This document shows positions 1-9,294 of a DNA stretch of 64,000 nucleotides, piece by piece. Position 1 is the first letter of the stretch; each line of letters opens with the position of its first letter. Origin of the DNA: DASSUW01 sp963844405 (GTDB taxonomy: Bacteria > Actinomycetota > Thermoleophilia > Solirubrobacterales > Solirubrobacteraceae); contig CAWJNZ010000004.1 in assembly GCA_963844405.1 (NCBI GenBank), positions 496,001-560,000 of the forward strand. Direction: 5' to 3'. A program made the position numbers and the translations under genes. A model generated the notes under the pieces. The model did not search any database, was not told where the DNA came from, and was given only the letters and a program-made list of their open reading frames with translations.

Positions 1-291
1 GATCTCGGAGGTCTGGCGCACGCCGCCCCCGACGCGTCTGCGCACGGTCGCTTCGAGGGCGAACGTGCCGTCGGCGGCCACCGCGATGGCGCGGACCGCC
101 CTGGCGACCCCGCAGCCCGCGGCGATATTCACGTGAGCGCGGCCCGTGCCGTCGTCGGCCATCCGGAAGGAGATCAGCGTGAGCTGGTCGTTGGCGCGCC
201 GCACGCTGTCGGGCGCCGTGCCGCCGCCGTAGTCGGTCGCCCCGGCGGTCGCCGGGAAGGCCAGCACCACGAGCGCCGCGAGCGCCCGCAT
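1..291 (-). CDS. Secreted hypothetical protein, N-terminal part only (runs off the window)
   Basis: The frame is open on the minus strand from an ATG at 291 to the window edge, so 97 codons are visible and the C-terminus is missing. The first residues (MRALAALVVLAFPATAGA) look like a signal peptide, so the product is probably exported. The ATG shares its A with the TGA stop of ilvN (TGATG), so translation is likely coupled to ilvBN. I recognise no domain. It occupies the place where ilvC often follows ilvBN; ilvC is not visible here. Confidence 0.6.
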   Translation of the reverse strand, partial: MRALAALVVLAFPATAGATDYGGGTAPDSVRRANDQLTLISFRMADDGTGRAHVNIAAGCGVARAVRAIAVAADGTFALEATVRRRVGGGVRQTSEI

Positions 292-848
292 CAAGTCTCG
301 CTGCGGCCCCGCGAGATGGCGATCTCGCCGGTGCGCGCCATCTCCACCAGCCCGAACGGCCGCACCATGCGCTCGAACGCCTCGATCTTCTCCCACTCGC
401 CGGTCACCTCGACGATCAGCGAGCGGCGCGTGACGTCGATGATCTTGCCGCGGAAGATCTCCACGATCTGCATGACCTCGCCGCGCGCGGGCCCGTCGGC
501 GGTGACCTTGAAGAGCGCGAGCTCGCGGGCGACGGTCTCGGCCGGCTCGAGGTCGCGGATCTTGATGACGTTGACCAGCTTGTGGAGCTGCTTGGTCACC
601 TGGTCGATCGGGTGCATCGCGCCGTCGAGCGTCAGCGTGATGCGGGAGAGCGACTCGTCGTCGGTCGGGCCGACGGCCAGCGTGTCGATGTTGAAGCCGC
701 GGCGCGCGAACAGCCCCGCGATGCGGGTCAGCACGCCGGGCTTGTTCTCGACCAGGATCGAGAGGATGTGCTTGCGGCCCGTGCGCACCGCCGTGGTGGC
801 CTCGAGCTCCTCGAGGGTCAGCGGCTCCTTGGTCCCCGGCTCGCCCAT
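291..848 (-). CDS. ilvN: Acetolactate synthase small (regulatory) subunit
   Basis: This is the regulatory subunit of acetohydroxyacid synthase, which binds valine and activates the catalytic IlvB subunit in branched-chain amino acid synthesis. The 185 residues match the usual length for the family. An N-terminal ACT domain (about residues 26-100) has the characteristic HILSILVENKPGVLTRIAGL start and a GFNIDTLAVG strand, followed by the conserved C-terminal IlvN domain. The ATG lies two bases after the ilvB stop codon, so the two are co-transcribed, and the stop overlaps the start of the next gene. Confidence 0.96.
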   Translation of the reverse strand: MGEPGTKEPLTLEELEATTAVRTGRKHILSILVENKPGVLTRIAGLFARRGFNIDTLAVGPTDDESLSRITLTLDGAMHPIDQVTKQLHKLVNVIKIRDLEPAETVARELALFKVTADGPARGEVMQIVEIFRGKIIDVTRRSLIVEVTGEWEKIEAFERMVRPFGLVEMARTGEIAISRGRSET

Positions 849-850
849 CG

Positions 851-2530
851 CTATCCCACCATCTCCCGCGCGGCCGACCCGGCCGGGATCATCGGATACG
901 TGTTCTCCTCGCGCGTGACACGGACGTCGACCACCACCGGTCCCGGCGTCTCGAGCGCCTTGCGAAGGTCGTCCACCAGCGTCGTCTTATCCGTCAACCG
1001 CACGCCGGTGGCGCCGTAGGCCTCGGCGAGCTTGACCCAGTCGGGCCAGCTGCCCATGTCGACGTTCGAGTAGCGCTTGTCCCAGAACAGCTCCTGCCAC
1101 TGGCGGACCATGCCCAGGTAGCCGTTGTTCATGATCACGGCCTTGACCGGGATGTCGTGCTCCTTGCAGGTCGCGAGCTCCTGGATGTTCATCTGGAACG
1201 AGCCGTCGCCGGTCAGCAGCACGCTCGGGACGCTGGGGTTGCCGACCGCGGCGCCGAGCGCCGCCGGCAGGCCGAAGCCCATCGTCCCCAGGCCGCCGGA
1301 GTTGATCCAGCGGCGCGGCTTGGCGAAGTGGAAGTACTGGGCGGCCCACATCTGGTGCTGGCCGACGTCGGAGCTCAGGATGCAGTCGCCCTGTGTGGCC
1401 TCGTAGAGCGCCTCCACGAGGTACTGCGGCTTGATCTCGGTGTCCGCGCTGTCGTCGTAGCGCAGCGGGTACTGCGCGCGCCACTGCTCGAGCCGCTCCC
1501 ACCAGCCGGTCAGCCGGTCGGGATCGGGGCCGACCGCGCGGTACTCGTTGACGAGCCGCGCGAGCACGTTCTTGGCGTCGCCGACGATCGGGATGTGCGC
1601 CGGGACGTTCTTGGAGATCTCCGCCGGGTCGATGTCGATGTGCACGAACTTCGCGCGCGGCGCGAACTCGGAGAGCTTGCCGGTGATGCGGTCGTCGAAG
1701 CGTGCGCCGACGGCGACGATCAGGTCGGCCTCGTCCATCGCGTAGTTGGCGGTGCGGGTGCCGTGCATGCCGAGCATGCCGAGCCACTGCGGGTGCGGCG
1801 CCGGGAAGGCGCCGAGGCCCATCAGCGTGCAGGTCACGGGCAGGCGGTCGCTCAAGACGAACTCGCGCAGCTCCTCCGCCGCGTCGGCGTTGACCACGCC
1901 GCCGCCGGCGTAGATGACCGGCCGGCGGGCGTTGGCGATCGCCTTGGCGGCGAGCCGGATCTGCTTCGAGTTGCCCTCGGTCGTGGGCTGGTAGCCGGGC
2001 AGCCGGACGTCGCCGACCGGCTGGTAGTCGATCTCCGCGCGCGTGAGGTCGACCGGCATGTCGATCAGCACCGGGCCCGGGCGGCCGGTGCGCGCGAGGT
2101 GGAACGCCTCGTGCACCACGCGCGGGATCTCCGCCGGGTGCTGGATCATGAAGGAGTGCTTCACGATCGGCATGGTGATGCCGAACGTGTCGGCCTCCTG
2201 GAAGCCGTCGGTCCCGAGCAGGTCGGTGCGCACCTGGCCGGTGAAGGCCACGAGCGGGACCGAGTCCATCATCGCGTCGGTGAGCGGGGTGACGATGTTG
2301 GTCGCGCCCGGGCCCGAGGTCGCGAAGACCACGCCGACCCGGCCCGAGGCCTTGGCGTAGCCCTCGGCCGCATGGCCCCCACCCGCCTCGTGGCGTACGA
2401 GCACGTGCCGGATCCCGGCGTCCACGAACGCGTCGTAGGTGGGAAGGTTCGCGCCGCCCGGATAGCCGAAGACGACGTCGACGCCCTCGGCCTTCAGGCA
2501 CTCCATCACAGCATCGACCGCTCGCATCAT
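851..2530 (-). CDS. ilvB: Acetolactate synthase large (catalytic) subunit
   Basis: The enzyme is thiamine-diphosphate dependent. It condenses pyruvate with pyruvate or 2-oxobutyrate in valine, leucine and isoleucine synthesis. The 559 residues are full length. Visible motifs are the N-terminal GYPGG, the catalytic glutamate in VRHEAGGGHAAEGYAKASG (E48), the central FAD-type domain, and the C-terminal ThDP motif GDGSF...NNGYLGMVRQWQ. There are two adjacent ATG codons (2530, 2527). A TAGACT -10 hexamer ends 8 bases before the first, with no Shine-Dalgarno sequence, so the message is probably leaderless. ilvN follows after 2 bases. Confidence 0.96.
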   Translation of the reverse strand: MMRAVDAVMECLKAEGVDVVFGYPGGANLPTYDAFVDAGIRHVLVRHEAGGGHAAEGYAKASGRVGVVFATSGPGATNIVTPLTDAMMDSVPLVAFTGQVRTDLLGTDGFQEADTFGITMPIVKHSFMIQHPAEIPRVVHEAFHLARTGRPGPVLIDMPVDLTRAEIDYQPVGDVRLPGYQPTTEGNSKQIRLAAKAIANARRPVIYAGGGVVNADAAEELREFVLSDRLPVTCTLMGLGAFPAPHPQWLGMLGMHGTRTANYAMDEADLIVAVGARFDDRITGKLSEFAPRAKFVHIDIDPAEISKNVPAHIPIVGDAKNVLARLVNEYRAVGPDPDRLTGWWERLEQWRAQYPLRYDDSADTEIKPQYLVEALYEATQGDCILSSDVGQHQMWAAQYFHFAKPRRWINSGGLGTMGFGLPAALGAAVGNPSVPSVLLTGDGSFQMNIQELATCKEHDIPVKAVIMNNGYLGMVRQWQELFWDKRYSNVDMGSWPDWVKLAEAYGATGVRLTDKTTLVDDLRKALETPGPVVVDVRVTREENTYPMIPAGSAAREMVG

Positions 2531-2538
2531 GCGCGCCG

Positions 2539-2544
2539 AGTCTA
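2539..2544 (-). promoter_or_regulatory. Probable -10 element of a leaderless ilvB promoter
   Basis: On the minus strand the hexamer TAGACT (TANNNT type) is followed by 8 bases and then the ilvB ATG. No purine-rich ribosome binding site is present. I see no clear -35. The same spacing recurs at several other starts in this window. Confidence 0.45.
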
Positions 2545-2586
2545 ACGGCGCGACGGGCTTTCTCCGGCGTCGGCATCCTCTCGTCG

Positions 2587-3207
2587 ATGCCGCGGCAGAA
2601 CCGCGTCACCCCGTTCGGCGACATCATCGCCCACCCCGGACGCGGGCTCGTCTTCGGCAACCGGGGATGCCTGCACGACGACGAAGGCCGGATCCGCCGG
2701 CGCTACGACGGCCGGGCGTGGATCGCGTGCCGGCTCAGCTTCAAGGGCCGGCGCCGCGCGCTGATGCAGCCGGGGCGGTACACGGAGCTGTTCTTCCTGG
2801 ACGAGGCGACGGCGCTGGCGGCCGGCCACCGGCCGTGCGCGGAGTGCCGTCGCGAGGACTACCTGCGCTTCGTCGAGATCTGGCCGGGACGTGCGTCGCA
2901 GCGTCCGTCCGCCGCCGACCTCAACGCCGCGCTCCACGCGGAACGGCTCACCGACGCCAGGACGCAACGCCATCACGAGCGCGCCTTCGACGAGCTTCCG
3001 GAAGGCGCGTTCGTCCTCCGTGACGGCGCGCCGTGGCTCGTGCGCGGTGACGAGCTGCTGCGGTGGACACCGGCTGGATACACCGATGCGGTGACCCGGC
3101 CCGCGGGGCGGCAGGCGGTCGTGATCACGCCGGCGTCGGTCGTCGCCGTGCTCGAGCGGAGATGGCAGCCAACAGCCGTGCCGCTCCTTCACCCTTCGGC
3201 ACGATGA
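2587..3207 (+). CDS. Conserved hypothetical protein with a CxxC motif
   Basis: I recognise this as a conserved bacterial protein of unknown function, about 200 residues long, starting MPRQNRVTPFGDIIAHPGRG. Conserved features include GNRGCLH (C28) and HRPCAECRRED with C84 and C87, which could bind a metal as in small zinc-binding proteins. There is no signal peptide and no membrane segment, so it is probably cytosolic. It is divergent from ilvB with 56 bases between starts. Function should be left open. Confidence 0.75.
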   Translation: MPRQNRVTPFGDIIAHPGRGLVFGNRGCLHDDEGRIRRRYDGRAWIACRLSFKGRRRALMQPGRYTELFFLDEATALAAGHRPCAECRREDYLRFVEIWPGRASQRPSAADLNAALHAERLTDARTQRHHERAFDELPEGAFVLRDGAPWLVRGDELLRWTPAGYTDAVTRPAGRQAVVITPASVVAVLERRWQPTAVPLLHPSAR

Positions 3208-3232
3208 GGAGCCCCGCACCGTTCAGTGGCCC

Positions 3233-3262
3233 TTGCGCGGCCGCACCGCTCCGGGTTAGGGT
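3233..3262 (+). promoter_or_regulatory. Candidate promoter for the DUF4239-SulP operon
   Basis: TTGCGC at 3233-3238 and TAGGGT at 3257-3262 are 18 bases apart and lie about 55 bases before the GTG start at 3319. The match to a housekeeping actinobacterial promoter is modest and there is no experimental support. Confidence 0.3.
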
Positions 3263-3318
3263 CGCTCGACGGCCCATCCGCAGATAGCACCGGCAGGGTC
3301 GGCCGTCGACTGGAGGCC

Positions 3319-4095
3319 GTGTTGAGCTCGACAGTCCTCGCCGCCATCGCCTTCGTCGCCGTCTGGGCGGCGCTGGCCGTGTTCGGCTTTCGGCTCGCCC
3401 TCCGGATCCGCCCGAAGGCGCAGGACGACGCGCACAACGACGTCCACGCCGTCTACTTCAGCATGGTCGGTCTGCTCTACGCGATCCTCCTCGCCTTCGT
3501 CGTCGTGGTCGCGTGGGAGCAGTTCAACACGGCCGAGGACTCGACCCACACGGAGGCGACGCGGCTCTCGAACCTGCTTCGCGACGCGCAGCCCCTGCCT
3601 GACCGCGACCGGGTGCGGATCCAGACGGCGATCGTGACCTACCTCGAGAACGTCGTCGACCGCGAGTACGTCTCGATGGCCGACGGCGAAGCGGATGAGC
3701 AGACCTCGGCGGCCTACGAGGCGATCTGGGAGGAGTACTACCGCACGAAAGTCGAGGACGAGCCCGCGGCCACGTTCTTCGGCTCGGCGGTCTCGCGCCT
3801 GAACGAGCTCGGCGAGGCGCGACGTCTGCGCCTGCTGTCGAGCCAGTCGAAGATCCCGGCACCGCTGTGGGTCCTGTTGATCGGGGGTGGGCTCTTCACG
3901 CTCATGTGGCTGTGCCCGTTTCAGATGGCGGACACGCGCACGCAGACCTTGGCCCTCGGGACCGTTGGTGCGTTCACGGGCTTCGTGCTCTTCCTCATCT
4001 ACGCGCTCCAGCACCCGTTCAGCGGAGACATCGCGATCGACGCAGCGGTGTACGACAGCCTGATCGACCAGTGGCGGGGGCGTATCTCGCGATGA
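3319..4095 (+). CDS. DUF4239 (bestrophin-like) membrane protein, first copy
   Basis: This is a 258-residue membrane protein of the DUF4239 family. Two hydrophobic segments near the N-terminus (STVLAAIAFVAVWAALAVFG and the YFSMVGLLYAILLAFVVVVAW helix), a charged middle region of about 120 residues, and two C-terminal helices end in the family signature ALQHPFSGDI. The family resembles bestrophin anion channels but has no proven function. I chose the GTG at 3319 (TTG 3322 is the alternative) because GGAGG lies just upstream. The stop overlaps the next ATG (ATGA). It is the first gene of a coupled operon whose fourth reading unit is a second DUF4239 protein. Confidence 0.85.
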   Translation: MLSSTVLAAIAFVAVWAALAVFGFRLALRIRPKAQDDAHNDVHAVYFSMVGLLYAILLAFVVVVAWEQFNTAEDSTHTEATRLSNLLRDAQPLPDRDRVRIQTAIVTYLENVVDREYVSMADGEADEQTSAAYEAIWEEYYRTKVEDEPAATFFGSAVSRLNELGEARRLRLLSSQSKIPAPLWVLLIGGGLFTLMWLCPFQMADTRTQTLALGTVGAFTGFVLFLIYALQHPFSGDIAIDAAVYDSLIDQWRGRISR

Positions 4096-6264
4096 CTGCG
4101 AGCGCCGTCGGGCGTCTTCCCGGGCGCCGGGTGGCCGTGACCTCGGCATTGATGGCTGGGAGCCTCGTGGGCGTCGCGCGGGTCGCCGTCACGACGTCGA
4201 TCGCGGTGCTCGTCTTCGCCGGGCCGCTCGCCGAGCGCCTGCCGGCCGCCATCGGCCTCACGCTCGTCTCCGAGGTCGTGGCGCTCACCGTGGTGTCGTC
4301 GCTGGGCTCTCTTCGCGGCGCGGTCGCCGGGGTTCATCCCACGCCGGCGCCGTCCGCGGCGGTCATCGCCGCCGCGGTCGCCGGGACGGTGGCCGTCGGT
4401 GGCGAGCAGCAGTTCCTGACCGTCGTCCTGGCGATGTCGCTGGCGACCATCCTCACCGGCGCGGTCTTCCTGCTGGTCGGGGGCCTCCGGCTCAGCAACC
4501 TCGTCCGGTTCATGCCGTATCCGGTCGTCGCCGGCTTCCTCGCCGGCACCGGCTGGCTGCTCATGGAGGGTTCGCTCGACGTGATGACGGGCGCCGCGGA
4601 TGCGCTCACCTCGTGGGCCGCGACCTCGCACTGGCTCCCGGGCGTCGCGTTCGGGCTTGCGCTGGTCGCTCTCTCACGGCGTCTCCGATCGCCGCTCGTG
4701 CTCCCGATCGGCATCCTGGCCGGGCTGCTCGCGTTCTACGTCGCCGCCGGCGCGGCGGGAGCGACGAACGCGGACCTCGAGCGCCACGGCTGGCTGCTCG
4801 GGCCGTTTCCGGAAGGGACCCTCGTGGGCACGTGGACGGTGGACGCGCTCGGCGTCGCGGACTGGGACGCGGTGCTCGCGCAGGCGCCGGCGGCCGCGGC
4901 GCTGGCCGCGATCGCGCTGCTCACCATCCTGCTGAACATCAGCGGCATCGAGGTGCTCATCCGGCGCGATGCCGACATCGACCGAGAGCTGCGCGCCGCC
5001 GGGGTGGCGAACGTCATCTCCGGTGCCGCCGGCGGGATGGTCGGCTTCCACACGATCGCCCAGACGTCGCTCGCGCACCGGCTCGGGGCGCCGAGCCGGC
5101 TGGTGCCGTGGGTCGCCGCGGTGGTGCCGCTGGCGACGCTGGCCGCGGGCACCGTCGTCATCGCCCGGCTGCCGCGCCCGGTGTTGGGCGGCCTGCTGCT
5201 GTTCGTGGGCGCGACGTTCCTGATCGAGTGGCTCGTGGACAGCCGCTCGAAGGTGCCGCCGCGCGAGTACGTCGTCATCGGCGCCATCGTCCTCACGATG
5301 GCCCTGGTGGGACTGCTCGAGGGAGTGGCGGTCGGCCTCGCGCTCGCCCTCGCCTCGTTCGTCGTCGCGTACAGCCGCATCGACGTCGTCCGTCACGCCA
5401 TCGACGGGGCCTCGTATCACAGCGCCTTCGAACGCCCCGAGCCCGACCGGCGAGCTCCTGCAGCGGCGCGGGCACGAGCGCGCGTACTGGCTGCTCCAGG
5501 GCTTCGTGTTCTTCGGCACGGCGGACGCGCTGGTCCAGCGGGCAGCCGCGCGCGCGGGCGATGCGTCGCGACCGCTGCGGTTCCTGGTGATCGACTTCGC
5601 GCGCGTCACCGGCATCGACTCGTCGGCCGCGCACAGCATCGCGGCGATGCAGCGCCTCGCCGCCGACCGGGACTTCGTCCTCGCGCTGGCGTCGCTCCGG
5701 CCCACGACGCACGAACGGCTGGCCGCCGCCGGGGTCGACGAGAGCGATCCGCACACTCGCGTCTTCGAGGACCTCGAACACGCCGTTCAATGGTGCGAGG
5801 ACCAAACGCTCGGCGCAGCCGGGACGGGCCTTCGCAGCGTCCCACTCGAAGAGACCCTCGGCGATGCCGCCCACGGCCGGAAGCTGCTGCGCTACGTCGA
5901 CCGGCTCGTCATCTCGCCCGGTGACGTGCTGGTGCGCCGAGGGGACATGACGGATGACGTCTACTTCGTCGAATCCGGGATCCTGACGGCGGAGGTCGTC
6001 GCGGAGTCCGGCGCCACGCTGCGGATCAGGAAGATGGGCCCGGGCGCGCTCATCGGGGAAGTGGCGCTGTTCACGCGGAAGCCGCGCACGGCGTCCGTCG
6101 TGGCCGAGTCGCCCTGCACACTCCACCGCCTGTCACGGAGCGCGCTCGAGGAGATGCTGCGGGACGACCCCGACACGGCCGCAAGGTTGCAGAGCTGGTT
6201 CGCCGAACGGATGGCGGACCGGCTGAGCGACAACCTTCGGATCATCCGCGTGCTGCTCCACTGA
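4092..6264 (+). CDS. SulP-family anion transporter with STAS and cNMP-binding domains (apparent frameshift)
   Basis: A SulP/SLC26-type permease (residues 1 to about 450, many helices, with FMPYPVVAGFLAG) is followed by a STAS domain (LRFLVIDFARVTGIDSSAAHS) and a C-terminal cyclic-nucleotide-binding fold (about 600-710, GALIGEVALFTRKPRTASVV). The permease frame slips near 5449: reading GACCGG then GAGCTC requires dropping one C, after which the STAS-cNMP frame continues to the stop at 6262. Removing one base gives a 723-residue protein of normal SulP-STAS-cNMP length. The permease frame has no stop nearby, which argues against two separate genes. The start ATG overlaps the previous stop, and the stop overlaps the next ATG. 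The transported anion (sulfate, bicarbonate or another) cannot be told from sequence. Confidence 0.85.
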
Positions 6265-7019
6265 TGCTGGCCCTGGTCACCGTGATCCTGTGTGCGACGG
6301 TCGCCGTCGCCGGCTTCCATGCCGTCCGGCGCTTCTTCCCGGGCCTTTGGAACGACGCGAACAACGAGCTCGTCCGGATCTGCTCCAGCCTCACGGGCGG
6401 GCTGTACGGCCTCCTCCTCGCGTTCGTCGTCGTGACCGCGTGGCAGAACTACAGCGACGCCTCGACGCAGATCGAGGACGAGATCTCGGCCCTGTCGAAC
6501 GTCATGCGGGACTCCGGCGGGCTGCCGGCGGACGTGCGCGTCCCGGTGCGAGAGGACACGCTTCGCTACGCGGACCTCGTCGTGAGCCGTGAGTGGGCGA
6601 CGCTGGCGCATGGCGATCCCGATCTCCCCGCCCGCGAGATGTACGAACGCATCTGGACGAGGCTGTATCGCTTCGACCCGAAGACCGACGCGGAGTCGAC
6701 GTTCTTCGGCGGTGTCGTCGACCGCATGAACGACGTGGGCCGCGCACGGCGCCTGCGGATCTACAACAGTCGCGCGGACGTTCCCTGGATGCTCTGGGCG
6801 CTGATCGTGACCGGCGGCGTGTTGACGGTGTTCCTGCTCTATCTCTACCGATCCGGCAAGGTCCTGACGCAGGCCATCATGATCGGCATCGTGGCGGGGT
6901 TCATCGGCTTCGTGATGTACCTCATCCACGCCCTCGACAGCCCCTTCGGGGGTGACCTGGAGCTGTCCACGCAGCCGTTCACGTACTTCATCGATCAATG
7001 GCGAGGTAAGCCGCTATGA
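6264..7019 (+). CDS. DUF4239 (bestrophin-like) membrane protein, second copy
   Basis: A second DUF4239 protein, 251 residues, with the same plan as the one at 3319: two N-terminal helices, a soluble middle, two C-terminal helices and the signature IHALDSPFGGDLEL. Its ATG uses the last base of the upstream TGA (TGATG), and its stop overlaps the next gene, so it is translated with the SulP transporter and the membrane protein downstream. The two copies are clearly diverged in sequence, so this is not a recent duplication. They may form a hetero-oligomer; that is inference. Confidence 0.87.
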   Translation: MLALVTVILCATVAVAGFHAVRRFFPGLWNDANNELVRICSSLTGGLYGLLLAFVVVTAWQNYSDASTQIEDEISALSNVMRDSGGLPADVRVPVREDTLRYADLVVSREWATLAHGDPDLPAREMYERIWTRLYRFDPKTDAESTFFGGVVDRMNDVGRARRLRIYNSRADVPWMLWALIVTGGVLTVFLLYLYRSGKVLTQAIMIGIVAGFIGFVMYLIHALDSPFGGDLELSTQPFTYFIDQWRGKPL

Positions 7020-7957
7020 GCGCCGATCGCTCGCTCGACGAGCAGCTCCTCCGCGCGTCCGAGGCGATGCTCCGCTACGCCTTCGCGTCAGGCCTGACGG
7101 TCCCGGAGCCCGTTGCGGACATCGTCCACCGGGCCGTCAGCGGCGACGGCCCGCCGGACGTGCGCCTGCTCACACGCGCGCACAACGAGCTCGTGCGCAT
7201 CGTCGCGCCGGCCACCCCGCGCACGATCCTGGTCATCTCCGAAGGCCGGCAGTCGGCGCTGTCGATGCTCGGGCCGGTCCGGCTCGTGCGCCAGATGCTC
7301 GTCGTGGTGATCGTGCTGCTGATCGCCTTCCTGCTCCTCGCCAGCTCGCAGGACGTGAACGAGACCAGCGGCGACTTCTTCCACTCCGCCGGCGTGCCGG
7401 TCCTCGTGAACGGCTTGTTCTACCTCGTCGCGGGCGGCCTCGGCGCGGCGTTCTCGGCGCTGTTCACGGCGCAGCGCTACATCAAGGAGGGGGTCTACGA
7501 CCCCAAGTACGAGTCGACGTACTGGCTGCGCTTCATCCTCGGCCTGATGGCGGGGCTGCTCCTGCCCGCGCTCCTGCCGCTGGCGGACGAGGGCGAGGCG
7601 GGCACGGTGACGCGGCCGGTGCTGGCGCTGCTCGGCGGGTTCTCCGCCTCGGTCCTCTACCGCATCCTCGAGCGCCTGGTGTCGACGGTCGAGACGCTGG
7701 TGCGCACCGATCCGCGCCAGCTGCGCTCGGTCGAGCAGCAGGTCGCGGCGGCGCAGTCGTCGGAGCAGACAGCGGTCGAGCGGCTCGCGTTGGTGGGCGA
7801 CCTGAGGCAGCTCCAGGACCAGGCGCGGGCGAGCGGTGACCAGCAGCTCGCCGACCGCGTCGAGCAGCTCGTCGCCGGCCTGCTGCCGGCGCGGCTCGAG
7901 AACGGAACGGCCCCGGGCGCGACGGGTTCCGAGCGCCTCGGGACTAGCGCCGAGTAA
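7016..7957 (+). CDS. Membrane protein of unknown function, last gene of the DUF4239-SulP operon
   Basis: This 313-residue protein has a soluble N-terminus (about 1-95), four hydrophobic segments between residues 100 and 220 (including QMLVVVIVLLIAFLLLAS and GLFYLVAGGLGAAFSALF), and a C-terminal region from about 225 with coiled-coil character (RQLRSVEQQVAAAQSSEQ). I do not recognise a named family. It overlaps the upstream DUF4239 gene by four bases (ATGA), so it is part of the same transcript and may be an accessory or scaffold for the transporter set. Confidence 0.75.
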   Translation: MSADRSLDEQLLRASEAMLRYAFASGLTVPEPVADIVHRAVSGDGPPDVRLLTRAHNELVRIVAPATPRTILVISEGRQSALSMLGPVRLVRQMLVVVIVLLIAFLLLASSQDVNETSGDFFHSAGVPVLVNGLFYLVAGGLGAAFSALFTAQRYIKEGVYDPKYESTYWLRFILGLMAGLLLPALLPLADEGEAGTVTRPVLALLGGFSASVLYRILERLVSTVETLVRTDPRQLRSVEQQVAAAQSSEQTAVERLALVGDLRQLQDQARASGDQQLADRVEQLVAGLLPARLENGTAPGATGSERLGTSAE

Positions 7958-8016
7958 ATCGGCGTTTGCAAGCCCGCGTGCATGCCGTCCGCGGCGCTCG
8001 GCAGCCTGCGGGAGCT

Positions 8017-9288
8017 ATGACGATGTTCCTTCTCGGGCTGCTCGTCGGTGCTGCGGGGCTGGCGCTCCTGCTGGTCCCACGGCTGGCCGCCGCCGGCGCG
8101 CGCGAAGCCGCGCATGCGCGGCAGCTCGCAGAGCTGCGCGCCGCGGCCGAGGAGAAGATCGCGCTCGTTGCGGGCAATCGGGAGCAGTTCACCGAGCAGA
8201 TGAAGGCGATCTCCGCCGATGCGCTGCGGCAGGCGTCCGAGCAGGTCGAGAGGCTGGCGACGGCACAGCGAGAGGCCGATCGCGCGATCGCCGCCGGGGA
8301 GCTCGGGAAGCGCACCGAGGAGATCAAGCGGACGTTGGACCCGATCGCGGAGAACCTCAAGCGCGTCAGCGACGAGGTCGCGCGGCTGGAGCATGACCGG
8401 CGGACCACGCATGGGCAGGTGCGCCAGATGTTCGAGTCGATGAGCGCGGAGGTCGGGCGCCTGCGTGACGAGACCGGGACGCTGGTCTCCGCGCTCAAGC
8501 GCCCGCAGGTCCGCGGTGCCTGGGGCGAGATGCAGCTGCGCAACTGCGTGGCCGCCGCCAACATGACCGAGCACGTGGACTTCGTCTCCCAGGTCAGCGT
8601 GAACGGCTCTGACGGAGGCCGGCTCCGCCCCGACCTCGTCGTGCACCTGCCCGCCGACCGAGACGTCGTGGTCGACGCGAAGGTGCCGATGGACGCGTAT
8701 CTGCGCGCGCTGGAGGCGACGGATGAGGTCGAGCAGCAGCACCTGCTCCTGCAGCACGGCCGTCAGACCCGCCGGCACATCGATGCGCTCGCCTCGAAGG
8801 GCTACCACGCGCAGTTCGCCGCTTCTCCGGAGTTCGTGGTGATGTTCATCCCGAACGAGGCGATCTACTGCGCGGCGCTGGACGCCGAGCCGACGCTGCT
8901 CGAGTACGGCGCGGCCAAGGGCGTGCTCATCGCGACGCCCACGACGCTGATCGCGCTGCTTCACGCGACCTACTACGGGTGGCGCCAGGAGAAGATCGCG
9001 GAGTCGGCCCGAGAGATCGCCGCCGCGGGCCGGGAGCTGCACAAGCGGATCGCGACGTTCCTCGAGCCCTACGCGAGGCTCGGCCGCCAGCTGAACTCCG
9101 CGGTGAATGCCTACAACCAGGGCGCCGGTTCGCTCGACGCCCGCGTGCTCCCGCAGCTGCGACGCCTCGAGGAGGCCGGAGCCGGATCGGAGAAGCCCAT
9201 TCCCCCGATTGCCGGCCTCGAGACTCCCGCCAAGCTGATCGTCGCCCCCGAGCTCGAGGAGGGGGAGACTCCGGCAGAGGCTGCGTAG
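8017..9288 (+). CDS. rmuC: RmuC-family DNA recombination protein
   Basis: The RmuC family limits recombination at inverted repeats and carries a putative endonuclease fold. The protein has an N-terminal membrane anchor (MTMFLLGLLVGAAGLALLLV), a long coiled coil (about 25-150) and the conserved RmuC core (about 155-370) with RGAWGEMQLRN, PDLVVHLP, VVDAKVPMDAYL and FIPNEAIY. At 423 residues it is a normal family size. Two ATG codons (8017, 8023) are possible; GGGAG at 8010-8014 favours the second by spacing. It follows the transporter operon after about 60 bases. Confidence 0.92.
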   Translation: MTMFLLGLLVGAAGLALLLVPRLAAAGAREAAHARQLAELRAAAEEKIALVAGNREQFTEQMKAISADALRQASEQVERLATAQREADRAIAAGELGKRTEEIKRTLDPIAENLKRVSDEVARLEHDRRTTHGQVRQMFESMSAEVGRLRDETGTLVSALKRPQVRGAWGEMQLRNCVAAANMTEHVDFVSQVSVNGSDGGRLRPDLVVHLPADRDVVVDAKVPMDAYLRALEATDEVEQQHLLLQHGRQTRRHIDALASKGYHAQFAASPEFVVMFIPNEAIYCAALDAEPTLLEYGAAKGVLIATPTTLIALLHATYYGWRQEKIAESAREIAAAGRELHKRIATFLEPYARLGRQLNSAVNAYNQGAGSLDARVLPQLRRLEEAGAGSEKPIPPIAGLETPAKLIVAPELEEGETPAEAA

Positions 9289-9294
9289 CCCTGC

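Noticed and set aside
1157..2545. Long open frame on the plus strand across ilvB
   Set aside because: It is a mirror frame of a well-supported gene. Its composition (Val, Arg, Asp, His rich) is typical of antisense frames in GC-rich DNA and it shows no family motif.
5451..6264. A separate STAS-cNMP gene starting at GTG 5506
   Set aside because: That start would remove the first strand of the STAS domain, and the permease frame shows no stop at the linker. A one-base frameshift within one gene explains both.
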